Assembly (NCBI RefSeq): GCF_017876095.1
Contig: NZ_JAGINM010000017.1
Coordinates: forward strand, 62,001 to 126,000
DNA from: Azospirillum agricola
GTDB lineage: Bacteria > Pseudomonadota > Alphaproteobacteria > Azospirillales > Azospirillaceae
DNA length: 64,000 bases
Direction: 5' to 3'
This document shows positions 1 through 8,562 of the stretch, piece after piece. The position numbers were made by a program, and so were the translations under genes. The notes beneath the pieces are model-generated. The model searched no databases and was not told where the DNA came from. It saw only the letters and a program-made list of their open reading frames with translations. Position 1 is the stretch's first letter. The number at the start of each line of letters is the position of its first letter.

Positions 1-87
1 CCCGAATGCGTGCATTTTTTTGAAGCGGTGCCGGCCACCCGCCCGCTACACCACCGCGCAACGGATGATCGCAGGGGAGGACACGGC

Positions 88-1617
88 ATGAACGGCTGGA
101 CGGAAGGGTATGTCGGCGGAATCGACTACATCCGCGCCTTCTACCGCGACTGGTCGCCGGCGCTGCTGTCCTTCGCGCTGACGCTGCGCGGCTGGCGCCC
201 GCCCGAACCCCTGCGCAGCGGCGCCTTCACCCTGGCGGAGCTGGGTTGCGGCCACGGCCTGACCAGCGCCGTGCTGGCCGGCGCCAACCCGCGCGCGCGC
301 TTCGAGGCGATGGACTTCAACCCCTCCCACATCGCCGGCGCCCGCCGGCTGGCGGCGGAGGGCGGCCTCGCCAACGCCGCCTTCCTGGAGGAGAGCTTCG
401 CCGAGCACGCCCGGCGCGACGGGCCGCCGCTCGACGCGGTGGCGCTGCACGGCGTCTGGTCCTGGGTCAGCGCCGAAAACCGGGCCATCCTGGTGGAACT
501 GCTGCGTCGCCGGCTGGCCCCCGGCGGGGTGGTCTTCGTCAGCTACAACGCGCTGCCCGGCACGCTCGCCCACATGCCGCTGCGCCGCCTCCTGGTCGAG
601 CAGTGCGCCGCCGGAACCGGCCCCCTGCCCGACCGCATCGAGCGGGCGGTGGAGTTCGCCGCCCGCCTCGCGGCGTTGGGCGGCGGCTGGTTCGCCGGGG
701 CGGACGGGGTGACGGAGCGCATCGAGTCCTTGCGCCACAAATCGCCCAACTACATCGCGCACGAGTATCTGAACAGCGACTGGACCGCCTTCTACCACGC
801 CGACGTCGCGCGCGAACTGGCCGCCGCCAAGCTGGAGTTCGCCGGCGCCGCCGTGCCGATGGAGCAGCTCGACGACCTGACGCTCTCCCCCGCCGCCCAG
901 GCGATGGCGGCCGAGGCCGCCGACCCGGCGGTGGCCGAGACCCTGCGCGACGTGCTGACCAACCGCAGCTTCCGCCGCGACCTGTTCGTCAAGGGCGGCG
1001 AGCGGCTGACGCCGGCCGAACGCTCCGCCCTGCTGCGCGCCACCCGCTTCGCCCTGCTGGTGTCGCCCGACGACCTGCCGGAGGTCGCCTCCACCCCGCT
1101 CGGCCGCCTGCCCTTCCCCCGCGCCGTGCATGGGCCGCTGGGCGAGGCGCTGGGCGCCGGTCCGCGCCGGCTGGGCGAACTGCTCGCCCTCCCCGCGCTC
1201 GCCGCGCGGGGGGAGGACGCGGTGGTGCGCGCCCTGGTCCTGCTGACCAGCCTCGGCTTCGCCGCCCCACTGCCGGACGAGGAAGGATTGGCGGAACGGC
1301 AGGCCCAGGCCGACCGTTTCAACGGCGCCGTGCTGGAGCGCCACCGCAGCGGCGACACGCCCGGGCATGTCGCCTCGCCGCTTCTCGGATCGGGGGTCGC
1401 GCTGTCGCGGATCGAGGGGCTGTTCCTGCTGGCCGCCCGGCTGGCCGAGAATCCGGCGGAACTGGCGTGGCGCCACCTGTCGGCGGACGGCATCGCGCTG
1501 GGGCGGGACGGCCGCCGATTCGAGAGCGCGGAGGAAAACATCGCCGAGCTGGCGAGCCGTCACGCGGTCTTCGCCGCGCGGCGGCGGCCGCTGCTGGCGC
1601 GGCTGGGGGTGCGCTGA
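88..1617 (+). CDS. Class I SAM-dependent methyltransferase with methyltransferase regulatory domain
   Basis: This 509-residue protein is predicted to transfer a methyl group from S-adenosylmethionine to an unknown substrate. The SAM-binding motif I is visible as ELGCGHGLTSA near residue 52, followed by an acidic strand end (FEAMDFNPSHI). The middle of the protein (about residues 190-300, including YIAHEYLNSDW) matches the methyltransferase regulatory domain family (PF10119, from memory). I start at the ATG at 88 because AGGGGAGG lies just upstream, and an in-frame upstream extension has no such site. No signal peptide or membrane segment is seen. The gene stands alone, with a palindrome downstream. 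The substrate cannot be read from the sequence. Confidence 0.85.
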   Translation: MNGWTEGYVGGIDYIRAFYRDWSPALLSFALTLRGWRPPEPLRSGAFTLAELGCGHGLTSAVLAGANPRARFEAMDFNPSHIAGARRLAAEGGLANAAFLEESFAEHARRDGPPLDAVALHGVWSWVSAENRAILVELLRRRLAPGGVVFVSYNALPGTLAHMPLRRLLVEQCAAGTGPLPDRIERAVEFAARLAALGGGWFAGADGVTERIESLRHKSPNYIAHEYLNSDWTAFYHADVARELAAAKLEFAGAAVPMEQLDDLTLSPAAQAMAAEAADPAVAETLRDVLTNRSFRRDLFVKGGERLTPAERSALLRATRFALLVSPDDLPEVASTPLGRLPFPRAVHGPLGEALGAGPRRLGELLALPALAARGEDAVVRALVLLTSLGFAAPLPDEEGLAERQAQADRFNGAVLERHRSGDTPGHVASPLLGSGVALSRIEGLFLLAARLAENPAELAWRHLSADGIALGRDGRRFESAEENIAELASRHAVFAARRRPLLARLGVR

Positions 1618-1631
1618 AGGGAAAGACCGAG

Positions 1632-1656
1632 CTCCCCCGTCCGCCCGGCGGGGGAG
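1632..1656. repeat. GC-rich intergenic palindrome
   Basis: CTCCCCCG (1632-1639) and CGGGGGAG (1649-1656) form an 8-bp stem with a 9-nt loop. It lies between the convergent methyltransferase and hisE genes. It resembles the other CCC-CTCCC-type palindromes of this window (20410, 21838, 31313), so it may be a REP-like element, a bidirectional terminator, or both. Confidence 0.45.
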
Positions 1657-1680
1657 ACGTGGGGGCAAGCGCCCGCCGCT

Positions 1681-2076
1681 CTACCGCCCCGGCGAGCCGC
1701 CCCCCGGCGGCTTCGGCAGCTTCTCGGCGATGCCGTACAGCGCCTCGCGGCGCCGGATCTCGGCGAACACGTCGTCGGGATGGATGCTCAGCGTCGCCCA
1801 CAGGACCGACAGGTTGTAGAGCAGGTCGGCGCTTTCGTTGATGACGCCCTGGCGGTCCTCGTTCATGGCGTCGAGCGCCACCTCGACCGCCTCCTCCCCG
1901 ACCTTCTTGGCGATCTTCTTCGGACCGGCGGCGAACAGGCGGGCGGTCTTCGACTCGGCCGGGTTCATGCCCCGCCGGGCGAGGATGGCCTCGTACAGAC
2001 GGAGCAGGTCATCGGCGGCAGGGGCGGCGGCAGGGGCTGGTGGAGGCTGGTCGGAGCTGGTCATGGTCTCGGTCAT
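1681..2076 (-). CDS. hisE: Phosphoribosyl-ATP pyrophosphatase HisE
   Basis: HisE hydrolyses phosphoribosyl-ATP to phosphoribosyl-AMP and pyrophosphate, the second step of histidine synthesis. The all-alpha MazG-like core is clear: KKVGEEAVEVALDA followed by NESADLLYNLSVLW, with the Mg-binding acidic residues (EE..E and E..D) in place. The N-terminal 20 or so residues are a Pro/Ala-rich extension. I use the ATG at 2076; a second ATG at 2064 and upstream TTG/GTG codons are alternatives, since no strong ribosome-binding site decides. The gene is not next to other his genes but downstream of phoU, so it is an orphan copy in this window. A canonical hisE could exist elsewhere. Confidence 0.88.
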   Translation of the reverse strand: MTETMTSSDQPPPAPAAAPAADDLLRLYEAILARRGMNPAESKTARLFAAGPKKIAKKVGEEAVEVALDAMNEDRQGVINESADLLYNLSVLWATLSIHPDDVFAEIRRREALYGIAEKLPKPPGGGSPGR

Positions 2077-2214
2077 TGCGGGATTCGGCGTTGATCGCAC
2101 CAACAGCGTGAACCCTTCGCGCCGAACTTTCCATCCAACTCTCGGTTATCGCCCGATGTTCAGCCCCGCCCCGAAGCGGATAGGCCCGTCAGGCCCGCCC
2201 CCCGCACCGGGCGG

Positions 2215-2922
2215 TCACTGGGCCGGGTCGCAGGAGCGGTCGGCCTTGGGGCGCTCCTCCAGCAGCGGACGGCCGGTGCTGACGAAATGCACCACCTCGG
2301 CGATGTTGGTGGCGTGGTCGCCGATCCGCTCCAGGTTCTTGGCGATCATCATCAGGTGCATGTGGGCCATGAAGCCGTTGGGATGTTCCGCCGCCGAGCG
2401 CTCGATCTCGCCGCACAGGCTGGTGTAGAGCGCGTCGACCTCGTCGTCGGTGCGCCAGATGCGGAGGGCCGCCTCGCCGTCGGTGTCGACATAGGCGTCG
2501 ATGACGGCGGTCAGCCGCTCGCGCACCAGACGGCCGAGCTTGGGCAGGCCGGCGAAGGGCGCCGTCTCCGGGAAGCTGGCGATGGCGGCGGTGCGCTTGG
2601 CCGAATTGGCGGCGTAGTCGCCGATGCGCTCCAGGTTGCCGGCGATCTTCAGGGCGGCGATCACCTCGCGCAGGTCGTCGGCGACCGGCTGGCGCAACAC
2701 CAGCAGGCTGAGGCAATGCGCCTCGATGTCCTGCTCGAAGCTGTCGAGCCGGGCGTCGGACTGCACGATCTCGAGCGCCAGCTCCGGGTTGCGCTGGGCG
2801 AGACAGGTCATCGCCTGGTCGAGCTGCGTCTCCGCGGCGCCGGCCATCTGGACGATGGCGGACTTCAGCCGCTTCAGCGCGTCCTCGAACGCAGACACGA
2901 TGTGCGGGGCGGAGTTGGTCAT
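2215..2922 (-). CDS. phoU: Phosphate signalling regulator PhoU
   Basis: PhoU links the Pst phosphate transporter to the PhoR sensor and keeps the Pho regulon off when phosphate is ample. The 235-residue protein has the expected two three-helix repeats. Each carries the metal-binding signature, seen as NLERIGDYAANSA near residue 95 and NLERIGDHATNIAEV near residue 197. The length is normal. In most alphaproteobacteria phoU closes a pstSCAB-phoU-phoB operon, but here it stands without pst or phoB and is followed by hisE. It could therefore be a second copy, or the genome may have dispersed pho genes. Confidence 0.95.
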   Translation of the reverse strand: MTNSAPHIVSAFEDALKRLKSAIVQMAGAAETQLDQAMTCLAQRNPELALEIVQSDARLDSFEQDIEAHCLSLLVLRQPVADDLREVIAALKIAGNLERIGDYAANSAKRTAAIASFPETAPFAGLPKLGRLVRERLTAVIDAYVDTDGEAALRIWRTDDEVDALYTSLCGEIERSAAEHPNGFMAHMHLMMIAKNLERIGDHATNIAEVVHFVSTGRPLLEERPKADRSCDPAQ

Positions 2923-3142
2923 CGCGGGGGCCCTTTCGACACGGCATCATTGGTACGGCGGCACAATAGCGCGCCCACGTTACCGATGCATGACGGTCGC
3001 GGCCAGACGTCGCATCGCCCGTCGATTTTTACGCTGCGCCGCAACGCCGGACGGTTGATTTTGCAGTGCAACACTGTCACATGCGGGGCGCGCGGGACCT
3101 CCCCGCCGGCTCTCCGCCCTCCCCCCGACGACAACAGCCACG

Positions 3143-3697
3143 ATGCCCGCCATGATCGAACGCCGCTTTGAACAGGTCATCTTCGCCAGCCGCTGGCTGC
3201 TCGCTCCCTTCTATCTCGGCCTGGTGATCGCGCTCGCCGCCCTGATGGTGAAGTTCGGCCAGGAGGTCTTCCACATCATCCCGCATGTGCTGGACATGCC
3301 GGAGAAGGACGTGCTGCTGGCGATCCTGACGCTGATCGACCTGTCGCTGGCCGGCAACCTGCTGGTGATGGTGATCTTCTCCGGCTACGAGAATTTCGTC
3401 TCGAAGATCGACGTCGCCAACCACGAGGACCGGCCCGACTGGATGGGCAAGGTCGATTTCGGCGGGCTGAAGCTGAAGCTGATCGCCTCGATCGTCGCCA
3501 TATCCGGCATCCATCTGCTCAAGGCCTTCATGAATCTCCAGAACATCTCGCGCGACGAGCTGATGTGGCTGGTCATCATCCACATGACCTTCGTGGTGTC
3601 CGGCGTGCTGCTGGCCTGCATGGACCGGCTGGAGGGCCACCACGCCGCCAAGCCGGCCGCCGGCAAAACCGCCAAATCCGTTCCCGCGGACCACTGA
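3143..3697 (+). CDS. YqhA-family (UPF0114) inner-membrane protein
   Basis: This 184-residue protein belongs to the YqhA/TIGR00645 family of unknown function (recognised by eye). Four hydrophobic segments are visible: about residues 17-37 (WLLAPFYLGLVIALAALMV), 58-80, 110-130 and 140-160. It has the family-typical cytoplasmic patch between helices 2 and 3 (ENFVSKIDVANHEDRPDWM). Start at ATG 3143; the ATG at 3152 is a possible alternative. It is transcribed away from phoU, and mreB follows 350 bp downstream with its own likely promoter. A transport role has been suggested for such proteins but nothing here proves it. Confidence 0.85.
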   Translation: MPAMIERRFEQVIFASRWLLAPFYLGLVIALAALMVKFGQEVFHIIPHVLDMPEKDVLLAILTLIDLSLAGNLLVMVIFSGYENFVSKIDVANHEDRPDWMGKVDFGGLKLKLIASIVAISGIHLLKAFMNLQNISRDELMWLVIIHMTFVVSGVLLACMDRLEGHHAAKPAAGKTAKSVPADH

Positions 3698-4047
3698 CCG
3701 CCCCGTTTCCTTTCGTCACAAGGCCGTTGCGGCGCAGCATGAATCGGCCTAGACAGGGCAACGGAAACGGGGCCGCCGGCCGCCGGAGTCGCGGGCGGCC
3801 GAGCGGCCCGGCGATCCGGAAGACCGGCCGGTTCCGTTGACGGAAAATTAACCCTGATCCGCCAGTGTGGCCGGCACCGGAGCCCTTCCGAACGGTTGGG
3901 ATTTCGACGATCCGGCGTTCGTTTCCGCCGGGGCGCACTCTCCGCTTGAGGGTGCATCAGCATTCGTCTATGGAACCGCTGGCGGACGTGCTATGCCATT
4001 CCGCCGGATCGGCCGTCGCAACCGCTTTCGAAGAGTCCGTCAGCTCC
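3698..4047 (+). other. Intergenic region upstream of mreB
   Basis: No convincing gene is seen here. CCCCGTTTCC (3701-3710) and GGAAACGGGG (3763-3772) are exact reverse complements 52 nt apart, a weak candidate for a terminator or folded leader. A TTGACG at 3837-3842 lacks a good partner. The best promoter candidate is listed separately at 3945-3973. The coding frame of mreB is open upstream, but the conserved protein begins at 4048. Confidence 0.4.
3945..3973 (+). promoter_or_regulatory. Candidate promoter of the mreBCD-mrdA operon
   Basis: CTTGAG at 3945-3950 and CTATGG at 3968-3973 are spaced by 17 nt, a plausible housekeeping-sigma promoter, which would give a leader of about 70 nt before mreB. 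This is a pattern match only. Confidence 0.3.
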
Positions 4048-5088
4048 ATGCTTTCCAAACTGCTTGGCGTTCTGTCCGCCGACATGGCGATCGATCTTGG
4101 GACGGCCAATACCCTGGTCTATGTCAAGGGCCGCGGGATCGTCCTGAACGAACCGTCCGTCGTCGCCATCGCCAACGTGCGCGGCAAGAAGCAGGTTCTC
4201 GCCGTGGGCGACGAGGCCAAGATGATGCTGGGCCGCACGCCCGGCAACATCCAGGCCATCCGGCCGCTGCGCGACGGCGTGATCGCCGACTTCGAGGTCG
4301 CGGAGGAAATGATCAAGCATTTCATCCGCAAGGTTCACAACCGCCGCAGCTTCGCCAGCCCGCAGGTCATCATCTGCGTGCCGTCGGGCTCGACCGCCGT
4401 GGAACGCCGCGCCATCCAGGAATCGGCCGAGGCCGCCGGCGCCCGCCGGGTCTTCCTGATCGAGGAGCCGATGGCCGCCGCGATCGGCGCCGGGCTCCCG
4501 GTGACGGAGCCGACCGGCTCCATGGTCGTCGACATCGGCGGCGGCACCACCGAGGTGGCGGTCCTGTCGCTGGGCGGCATCGTCTATTCGCGCTCGGTCC
4601 GCGTCGGCGGCGACAAGATGGACGAGGCGATCATCGGCTACATCCGCCGCACCCACAATCTGCTGGTCGGCGAAGGCTCCGCCGAGCGGATCAAGAAGGA
4701 GATCGGGTCGGCCTGCCCGCCGGAAGACGGCGAGGGCCGCATCCTGGAGATCAAGGGCCGCGACCTGATGAACGGCGTGCCCAAGGAGCTGATCATCTCC
4801 GAGCGGCAGATCGCCGAGTCCCTGGCCGAGCCGGTCTCGGCCATCGTCGAGGCGGTCAAGGTGGCGCTGGAGCACACCGCGCCGGAACTGGCCGCCGACA
4901 TCGTCGACAAGGGCATCGTGCTCACCGGCGGCGGCGCGCTGCTGGGGAACCTGGACTTCGTCCTGCGCCACGCCACCGGCCTGCCGGTGTCGATCGCCGA
5001 CGACCCGCTCTCCTGTGTCGCGCTGGGCACAGGGCGCGCCCTGGAAGAGATGAAGACGCTGCGAAACGTCTTGGTCAGCGCCTACTGA
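4048..5088 (+). CDS. mreB: Rod shape-determining actin-like protein MreB
   Basis: MreB forms membrane-bound filaments that direct lateral-wall peptidoglycan synthesis. The 346-residue protein shows the actin-fold signatures: phosphate-1 loop AIDLGTANTLVY near residue 14, phosphate-2 VDIGGGTTEVAVLS near residue 158, and the adenosine motif GIVLTGGGALLGNLD near residue 290. The start at 4048 gives the usual MLSKLLG N-terminus, although the frame stays open upstream. It is first in the operon mreB-mreC-mreD-mrdA and is followed by a 12-bp hairpin before mreC, which may set a higher mreB level than the downstream genes. Confidence 0.97.
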   Translation: MLSKLLGVLSADMAIDLGTANTLVYVKGRGIVLNEPSVVAIANVRGKKQVLAVGDEAKMMLGRTPGNIQAIRPLRDGVIADFEVAEEMIKHFIRKVHNRRSFASPQVIICVPSGSTAVERRAIQESAEAAGARRVFLIEEPMAAAIGAGLPVTEPTGSMVVDIGGGTTEVAVLSLGGIVYSRSVRVGGDKMDEAIIGYIRRTHNLLVGEGSAERIKKEIGSACPPEDGEGRILEIKGRDLMNGVPKELIISERQIAESLAEPVSAIVEAVKVALEHTAPELAADIVDKGIVLTGGGALLGNLDFVLRHATGLPVSIADDPLSCVALGTGRALEEMKTLRNVLVSAY

Positions 5089-5113
5089 CTGGTGTATCTC
5101 TCGGGTGGAAGGC

Positions 5114-5151
5114 CTTCGGTTTTCACGCTCTCCGTAGCATGAAAACCGAAG
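5114..5151 (+). promoter_or_regulatory. Perfect 12-bp hairpin between mreB and mreC
   Basis: CTTCGGTTTTCA (5114-5125) and TGAAAACCGAAG (5140-5151) are exact reverse complements with a 14-nt loop, in the 93-nt gap between mreB and mreC. No T-run follows, so it is not a canonical intrinsic terminator. It could be a partial terminator, an RNase processing or 3'-end-stabilising structure, or an attenuator that lowers mreCD-mrdA relative to mreB. Confidence 0.6.
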
Positions 5152-5181
5152 ACGGACCGCGTATCTGGACGGGAATTTCCT

Positions 5182-6051
5182 GTGAAGCCACGCTCATCCG
5201 GCTCCGTCATACGCCTTGCCGCCCCTTTGCGGGCTCTTGCGCATCGCTTCTCCTTTCTTTTGCTGGTGCTGGCCTCCATCGCCCTGATGATGGTCGGCAA
5301 GGTCGAGTCCGTGTCGGTCGATGCCGCGCGGGCGCGCGTCACCGACGCCTTCGCGCCGATCCTCGACGCCATCTCGCGCCCCGCCGCGACCGCCGCCCGC
5401 GTCATCGAATCCGCGGTCGAGCTTGAGAACGCCTTCGACGAGAACCGGCGGCTGAAGGCCGAGAACGCGCGCCTGCTGCAATGGAAGCAGGCGGCCCTGC
5501 GGCTGGAGACCGAGAACGCCAGCCTGCGCACCCTGCTGCACGCCACCGCCGAGCCGTCGGTGTCCTTCATCACCGCCCGCGTCATCGCCACGCCCGGCAG
5601 CTCCTTCGTCCGCACGCTGGTGGTCACCGCCGGCCGGCGCGACGGGGTGCGCAAGGGACAGGCGGCGCTGGCCGGCGCCGGCCTGGTCGGCCGGGTGATC
5701 GAAGTCGGCGAATGGTCGTCGCGCGTGCTGCTGCTGACCGACATCAACGCCCGCGTGCCCGTGGTGCTGGAAGGCTCGCGCCAGCGCGCGGTGCTGGCCG
5801 GCGACAACTCCGACCAGGCCCGGCTGCTCTATCTGCCGCCGGAATCGCCGGTGCAGGTCGGCGAGCGGGTCGTCACGTCGGGCCATGGCGGGCTGTTCCC
5901 GCCGGGCCTGCCGGTCGGCGTCGTGACCTCGGCCAGCGAGCGCGGCGTGCGCGTGCTGCCCAACGCCGACCTGTCGCGGGTCGAGCATCTGCGGCTGGTC
6001 GATTTCGGTTTGGCCGGCACCGAGCTGGATCTGACGGCCGAGTTGAAGTAG
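5182..6051 (+). CDS. mreC: Rod shape-determining protein MreC
   Basis: MreC is a bitopic inner-membrane protein that links MreB to the periplasmic elongation machinery (PBP2/RodA). Visible features are a single transmembrane segment at about residues 24-40 (FLLLVLASIALMMVG), a coiled coil at about 78-110 rich in E/L/N, and the periplasmic beta domain from about residue 120 with the conserved stretch AGLVGRVIEVG. The start is a GTG at 5182, the only good start in frame with the N-terminus. Length of 289 residues is typical. It is followed by mreD after 10 nt. Confidence 0.95.
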   Translation: MKPRSSGSVIRLAAPLRALAHRFSFLLLVLASIALMMVGKVESVSVDAARARVTDAFAPILDAISRPAATAARVIESAVELENAFDENRRLKAENARLLQWKQAALRLETENASLRTLLHATAEPSVSFITARVIATPGSSFVRTLVVTAGRRDGVRKGQAALAGAGLVGRVIEVGEWSSRVLLLTDINARVPVVLEGSRQRAVLAGDNSDQARLLYLPPESPVQVGERVVTSGHGGLFPPGLPVGVVTSASERGVRVLPNADLSRVEHLRLVDFGLAGTELDLTAELK

Positions 6052-6061
6052 GCGTGGCACG

Positions 6062-6574
6062 ATGACCGCGACCTTCTGGCAACGGCTGGACAAGGCCGGG
6101 CGGAATCTGGCGCCCTTCGCCGTCACGGTGATGCTGGTCCTGGTCGGCATGATCCCCATCCCGATCCCGTCCTACAGCTGGGTCGCGCCGCACCTGACGC
6201 TGATCTCGGTCTATTACTGGACGATCCACAGGCCTGACCTGATGCGGCCGGGGGTGGCCTTTCTGATCGGGCTGTTGCAGGATCTGCTGACCGGCGGGCC
6301 GCTGGGCGTCAACGCGCTGATGCTGGTCGTCGCCCAATGGGCGGTTCTGAACCAGCGCCGGGTGTTCCTGGCCAGCACCTTCGCGCTGCTGTGGATCGGC
6401 TTCGCCATGGTGATGACCGGCGCGGCCTTCCTGCAATGGCTGGCCTTCTCGGTGCTGAACGCCGGCATCCTGCCGGTCAAGCCGGCTCTGTTCCAGGGCC
6501 TGCTGACGGTGGCGATGTTCCCGGCGGTCGGCTGGCTGCTGATCCGGATGCACCGCGCCTTCCTGAACGGGTAA
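6062..6574 (+). CDS. mreD: Rod shape-determining protein MreD
   Basis: MreD is a small polytopic membrane protein of the elongasome. The 170-residue product has four to five hydrophobic helices, beginning at about residues 18-36 (APFAVTVMLVLVGMIPIPI), and ends in a short basic tail (RMHRAFLNG). The family has low sequence conservation, so the call rests on size, topology and its place between mreC and mrdA. It starts 10 nt after the mreC stop, and mrdA begins 8 nt after its own stop. Confidence 0.92.
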   Translation: MTATFWQRLDKAGRNLAPFAVTVMLVLVGMIPIPIPSYSWVAPHLTLISVYYWTIHRPDLMRPGVAFLIGLLQDLLTGGPLGVNALMLVVAQWAVLNQRRVFLASTFALLWIGFAMVMTGAAFLQWLAFSVLNAGILPVKPALFQGLLTVAMFPAVGWLLIRMHRAFLNG

Positions 6575-6582
6575 CGGTTTTC

Positions 6583-8472
6583 ATGAGTTCCATCGACCGC
6601 GACACCGACCGCTCCCGCCTGCTGACCCGCCGCGCGCTGGTGCTGGGCGGGATCAAGCTGGCCGGGTTGTCGACGCTGGTCGGGCGCCTCTACTATCTCC
6701 AAGTCTTGGAGTCGGCGCGCTACACCATGCTGGCCGAGGAGAACCGCATCAGCCTGCGGCTGATCGCGCCGTCGCGCGGCACCATCGTCGACCGCTTCGG
6801 CACGCCGCTGGCGATCAACCAGCAGAACTACCGCGTCGTCGTCGTGTCGGAGCGCACCCGCAACATCCAGGAGACGCTCGACAAGATTTCCCGCATCGTG
6901 CCGCTGACCGACAACGACCGGCGGCGGGTGATGCGCGAGCTGCACCGCAAGCGCCGCTTCGTCCCCGTCACCGTGCGCGAGAACCTGAGCTGGGAGCAGG
7001 TCGCCACCATCGAGATGAACACGCCCGACCTGCCCGGCGTGTCGATCGAGGTGGGCGAGATCCGCAACTACCCGCAGGCCGAGGCGACCGCCCACATCAT
7101 GGGCTATGTCGGGGCCGTCTCCGAGGCCGAGCTGAGCGGCAACAGCGACCCGGTGCTCTCGCTGCCCGGCTTCCGCATCGGCAAGGCCGGCATCGAGAAG
7201 CACCACGAGAAGGTGCTGCGCGGCACCGCCGGCACCAGCCAGCTGGAGGTCAACGCGGTCGGCCGCGTCATCCGCGAGCTGTCGCGCGACGAGGGCCAGT
7301 CGGGCCGCGAGGTCCAGCTCACCATCGACATGGGGCTCCAGCGCTACGTCCAGGAACGGCTGTCGCAGGAGCAGAGCGCGTCGGCGGTGGTGATGGACAT
7401 CCACACCGGCGGCATCTACGCGCTGTCCTCCCACCCCAGCTACGACCCCAACCAGTTCACCATGGGCATCAGCGCCGAGCTGTGGGAGGAGCTGCTGGCC
7501 AACCCGGCGACCCCGCTGAGCAACAAGGCGGTGGCCGGCCAGTACCCGCCGGGCTCGACCTACAAGATGGTGGTGGCGCTGGCCGGGCTGGAATCCGGCA
7601 TCATCAACAGCCGCCACACGGTGTTCTGCCCCGGCCACATGGAGCTGGGCGACCACCGCTTCCACTGCTGGAAGCGGGGCGGCCACGGCACCGTGGACAT
7701 GGTGGGGGCGCTGCGCCATTCCTGCGACGTGTTCTTCTACGACGTGTCGCGGCGGGTCGGCGTCGACCGCATCGCCGAGATGTCGCGACGCTTCGGGCTG
7801 GGCGAACGCACCGGGCTCGACCTGCCGCACGAGCGCGGCGGGCTGATCCCCTCGATCGCCTGGAAGAAGGCGACTCTCGGCAAGGGCTGGGACATGGGCG
7901 AGACGCTGGTGGCGTCGATCGGCCAGGGCTATGTGCTGGCGACGCCGCTCCAGCTGGCGGTGATGACCTGCCGGCTCGCCAACGGCGGCTACGCGGTCAA
8001 GCCGCACCTGACCAAGCAGATCAAGTCGGTCAGCGGCGAGCAGGTGACCTGGCCCAGCCTGGGGGTGAAGAAGGAGAATCTCGACGTCGTGCTGCGCGGC
8101 ATGTACGAGGTCTCCAACGCGCCCAACGGCACCGCCTACAAGTCGCGCATCACCCAGCCCGGCTTCGAACTGGCCGGCAAGACCGGCTCGGCCCAGGTCC
8201 GCCGCATCACCATGGCCGAGCGCAGCACCGGCGTGAAGAAGAACGAGGACATCCCGTGGCGCGAGCGCGACCACGCGCTGTTCGTCGCCTTCGCGCCGGT
8301 CCACGCGCCGCGCTACGCCTGCTCGGTCTTCGTCGAGCATGGCGGCGGCGGCTCGACGGCGGCGGCGCCGATCGCCCGCGACATCCTGCTGGAATGCCAG
8401 AAGCGCGATCCGGGCCGGGCGGCGGTGGCGGAGAATCCGCCCTCGTCGATGAAGGACGGCCCGCGGGGGTGA
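6583..8472 (+). CDS. mrdA: Penicillin-binding protein 2 (elongation transpeptidase)
   Basis: PBP2 is the class B transpeptidase that cross-links peptidoglycan during elongation. The 629-residue protein has an N-terminal membrane anchor (about residues 19-38), a dimerisation/pedestal region starting at the conserved RGTIVDRFGTPLA, and the transpeptidase domain with SxxK (PPGSTYK, Ser325), SxN-type SCD (RHSCDVF) and KTG (GKTGSAQ). Start ATG 6583, eight nt after mreD. In many proteobacteria rodA follows mrdA directly. Here ilvC lies convergently instead, so rodA must be elsewhere. Confidence 0.96.
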   Translation: MSSIDRDTDRSRLLTRRALVLGGIKLAGLSTLVGRLYYLQVLESARYTMLAEENRISLRLIAPSRGTIVDRFGTPLAINQQNYRVVVVSERTRNIQETLDKISRIVPLTDNDRRRVMRELHRKRRFVPVTVRENLSWEQVATIEMNTPDLPGVSIEVGEIRNYPQAEATAHIMGYVGAVSEAELSGNSDPVLSLPGFRIGKAGIEKHHEKVLRGTAGTSQLEVNAVGRVIRELSRDEGQSGREVQLTIDMGLQRYVQERLSQEQSASAVVMDIHTGGIYALSSHPSYDPNQFTMGISAELWEELLANPATPLSNKAVAGQYPPGSTYKMVVALAGLESGIINSRHTVFCPGHMELGDHRFHCWKRGGHGTVDMVGALRHSCDVFFYDVSRRVGVDRIAEMSRRFGLGERTGLDLPHERGGLIPSIAWKKATLGKGWDMGETLVASIGQGYVLATPLQLAVMTCRLANGGYAVKPHLTKQIKSVSGEQVTWPSLGVKKENLDVVLRGMYEVSNAPNGTAYKSRITQPGFELAGKTGSAQVRRITMAERSTGVKKNEDIPWRERDHALFVAFAPVHAPRYACSVFVEHGGGGSTAAAPIARDILLECQKRDPGRAAVAENPPSSMKDGPRG

Positions 8473-8508
8473 CTCCCCCTCCCACCGCGGGAGAGGGTGC
8501 ACAAAAGA

Positions 8509-8534
8509 AAAGCGCGCCCCGAGGGACGCGCTTT
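8509..8534 (-). terminator. Intrinsic terminator of ilvC (possibly bidirectional)
   Basis: AAAGCGCG (8509-8516) pairs with CGCGCTTT (8527-8534) across a 10-nt loop. Read on the minus strand the stem is followed by TTTTCTTTTG, a good U-rich tail for ilvC transcripts. It also lies 37 nt past mrdA on the plus strand. Confidence 0.7.
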
Positions 8535-8562
8535 CCGAACCGAACCGGCAGCAGAGGCCAGA

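Noticed and set aside
46..1668. Long open frame antisense to the methyltransferase gene
   Set aside because: GC-rich coding DNA gives long antisense frames. This one has low-complexity Arg/Gln/Gly composition and no motif.
3074..3080. CTGTCAC, a possible Pho-box half site near phoU
   Set aside because: No second direct repeat lies 11 nt away, and CAGTG-CAA-CACTG overlaps it, so the match is likely chance.
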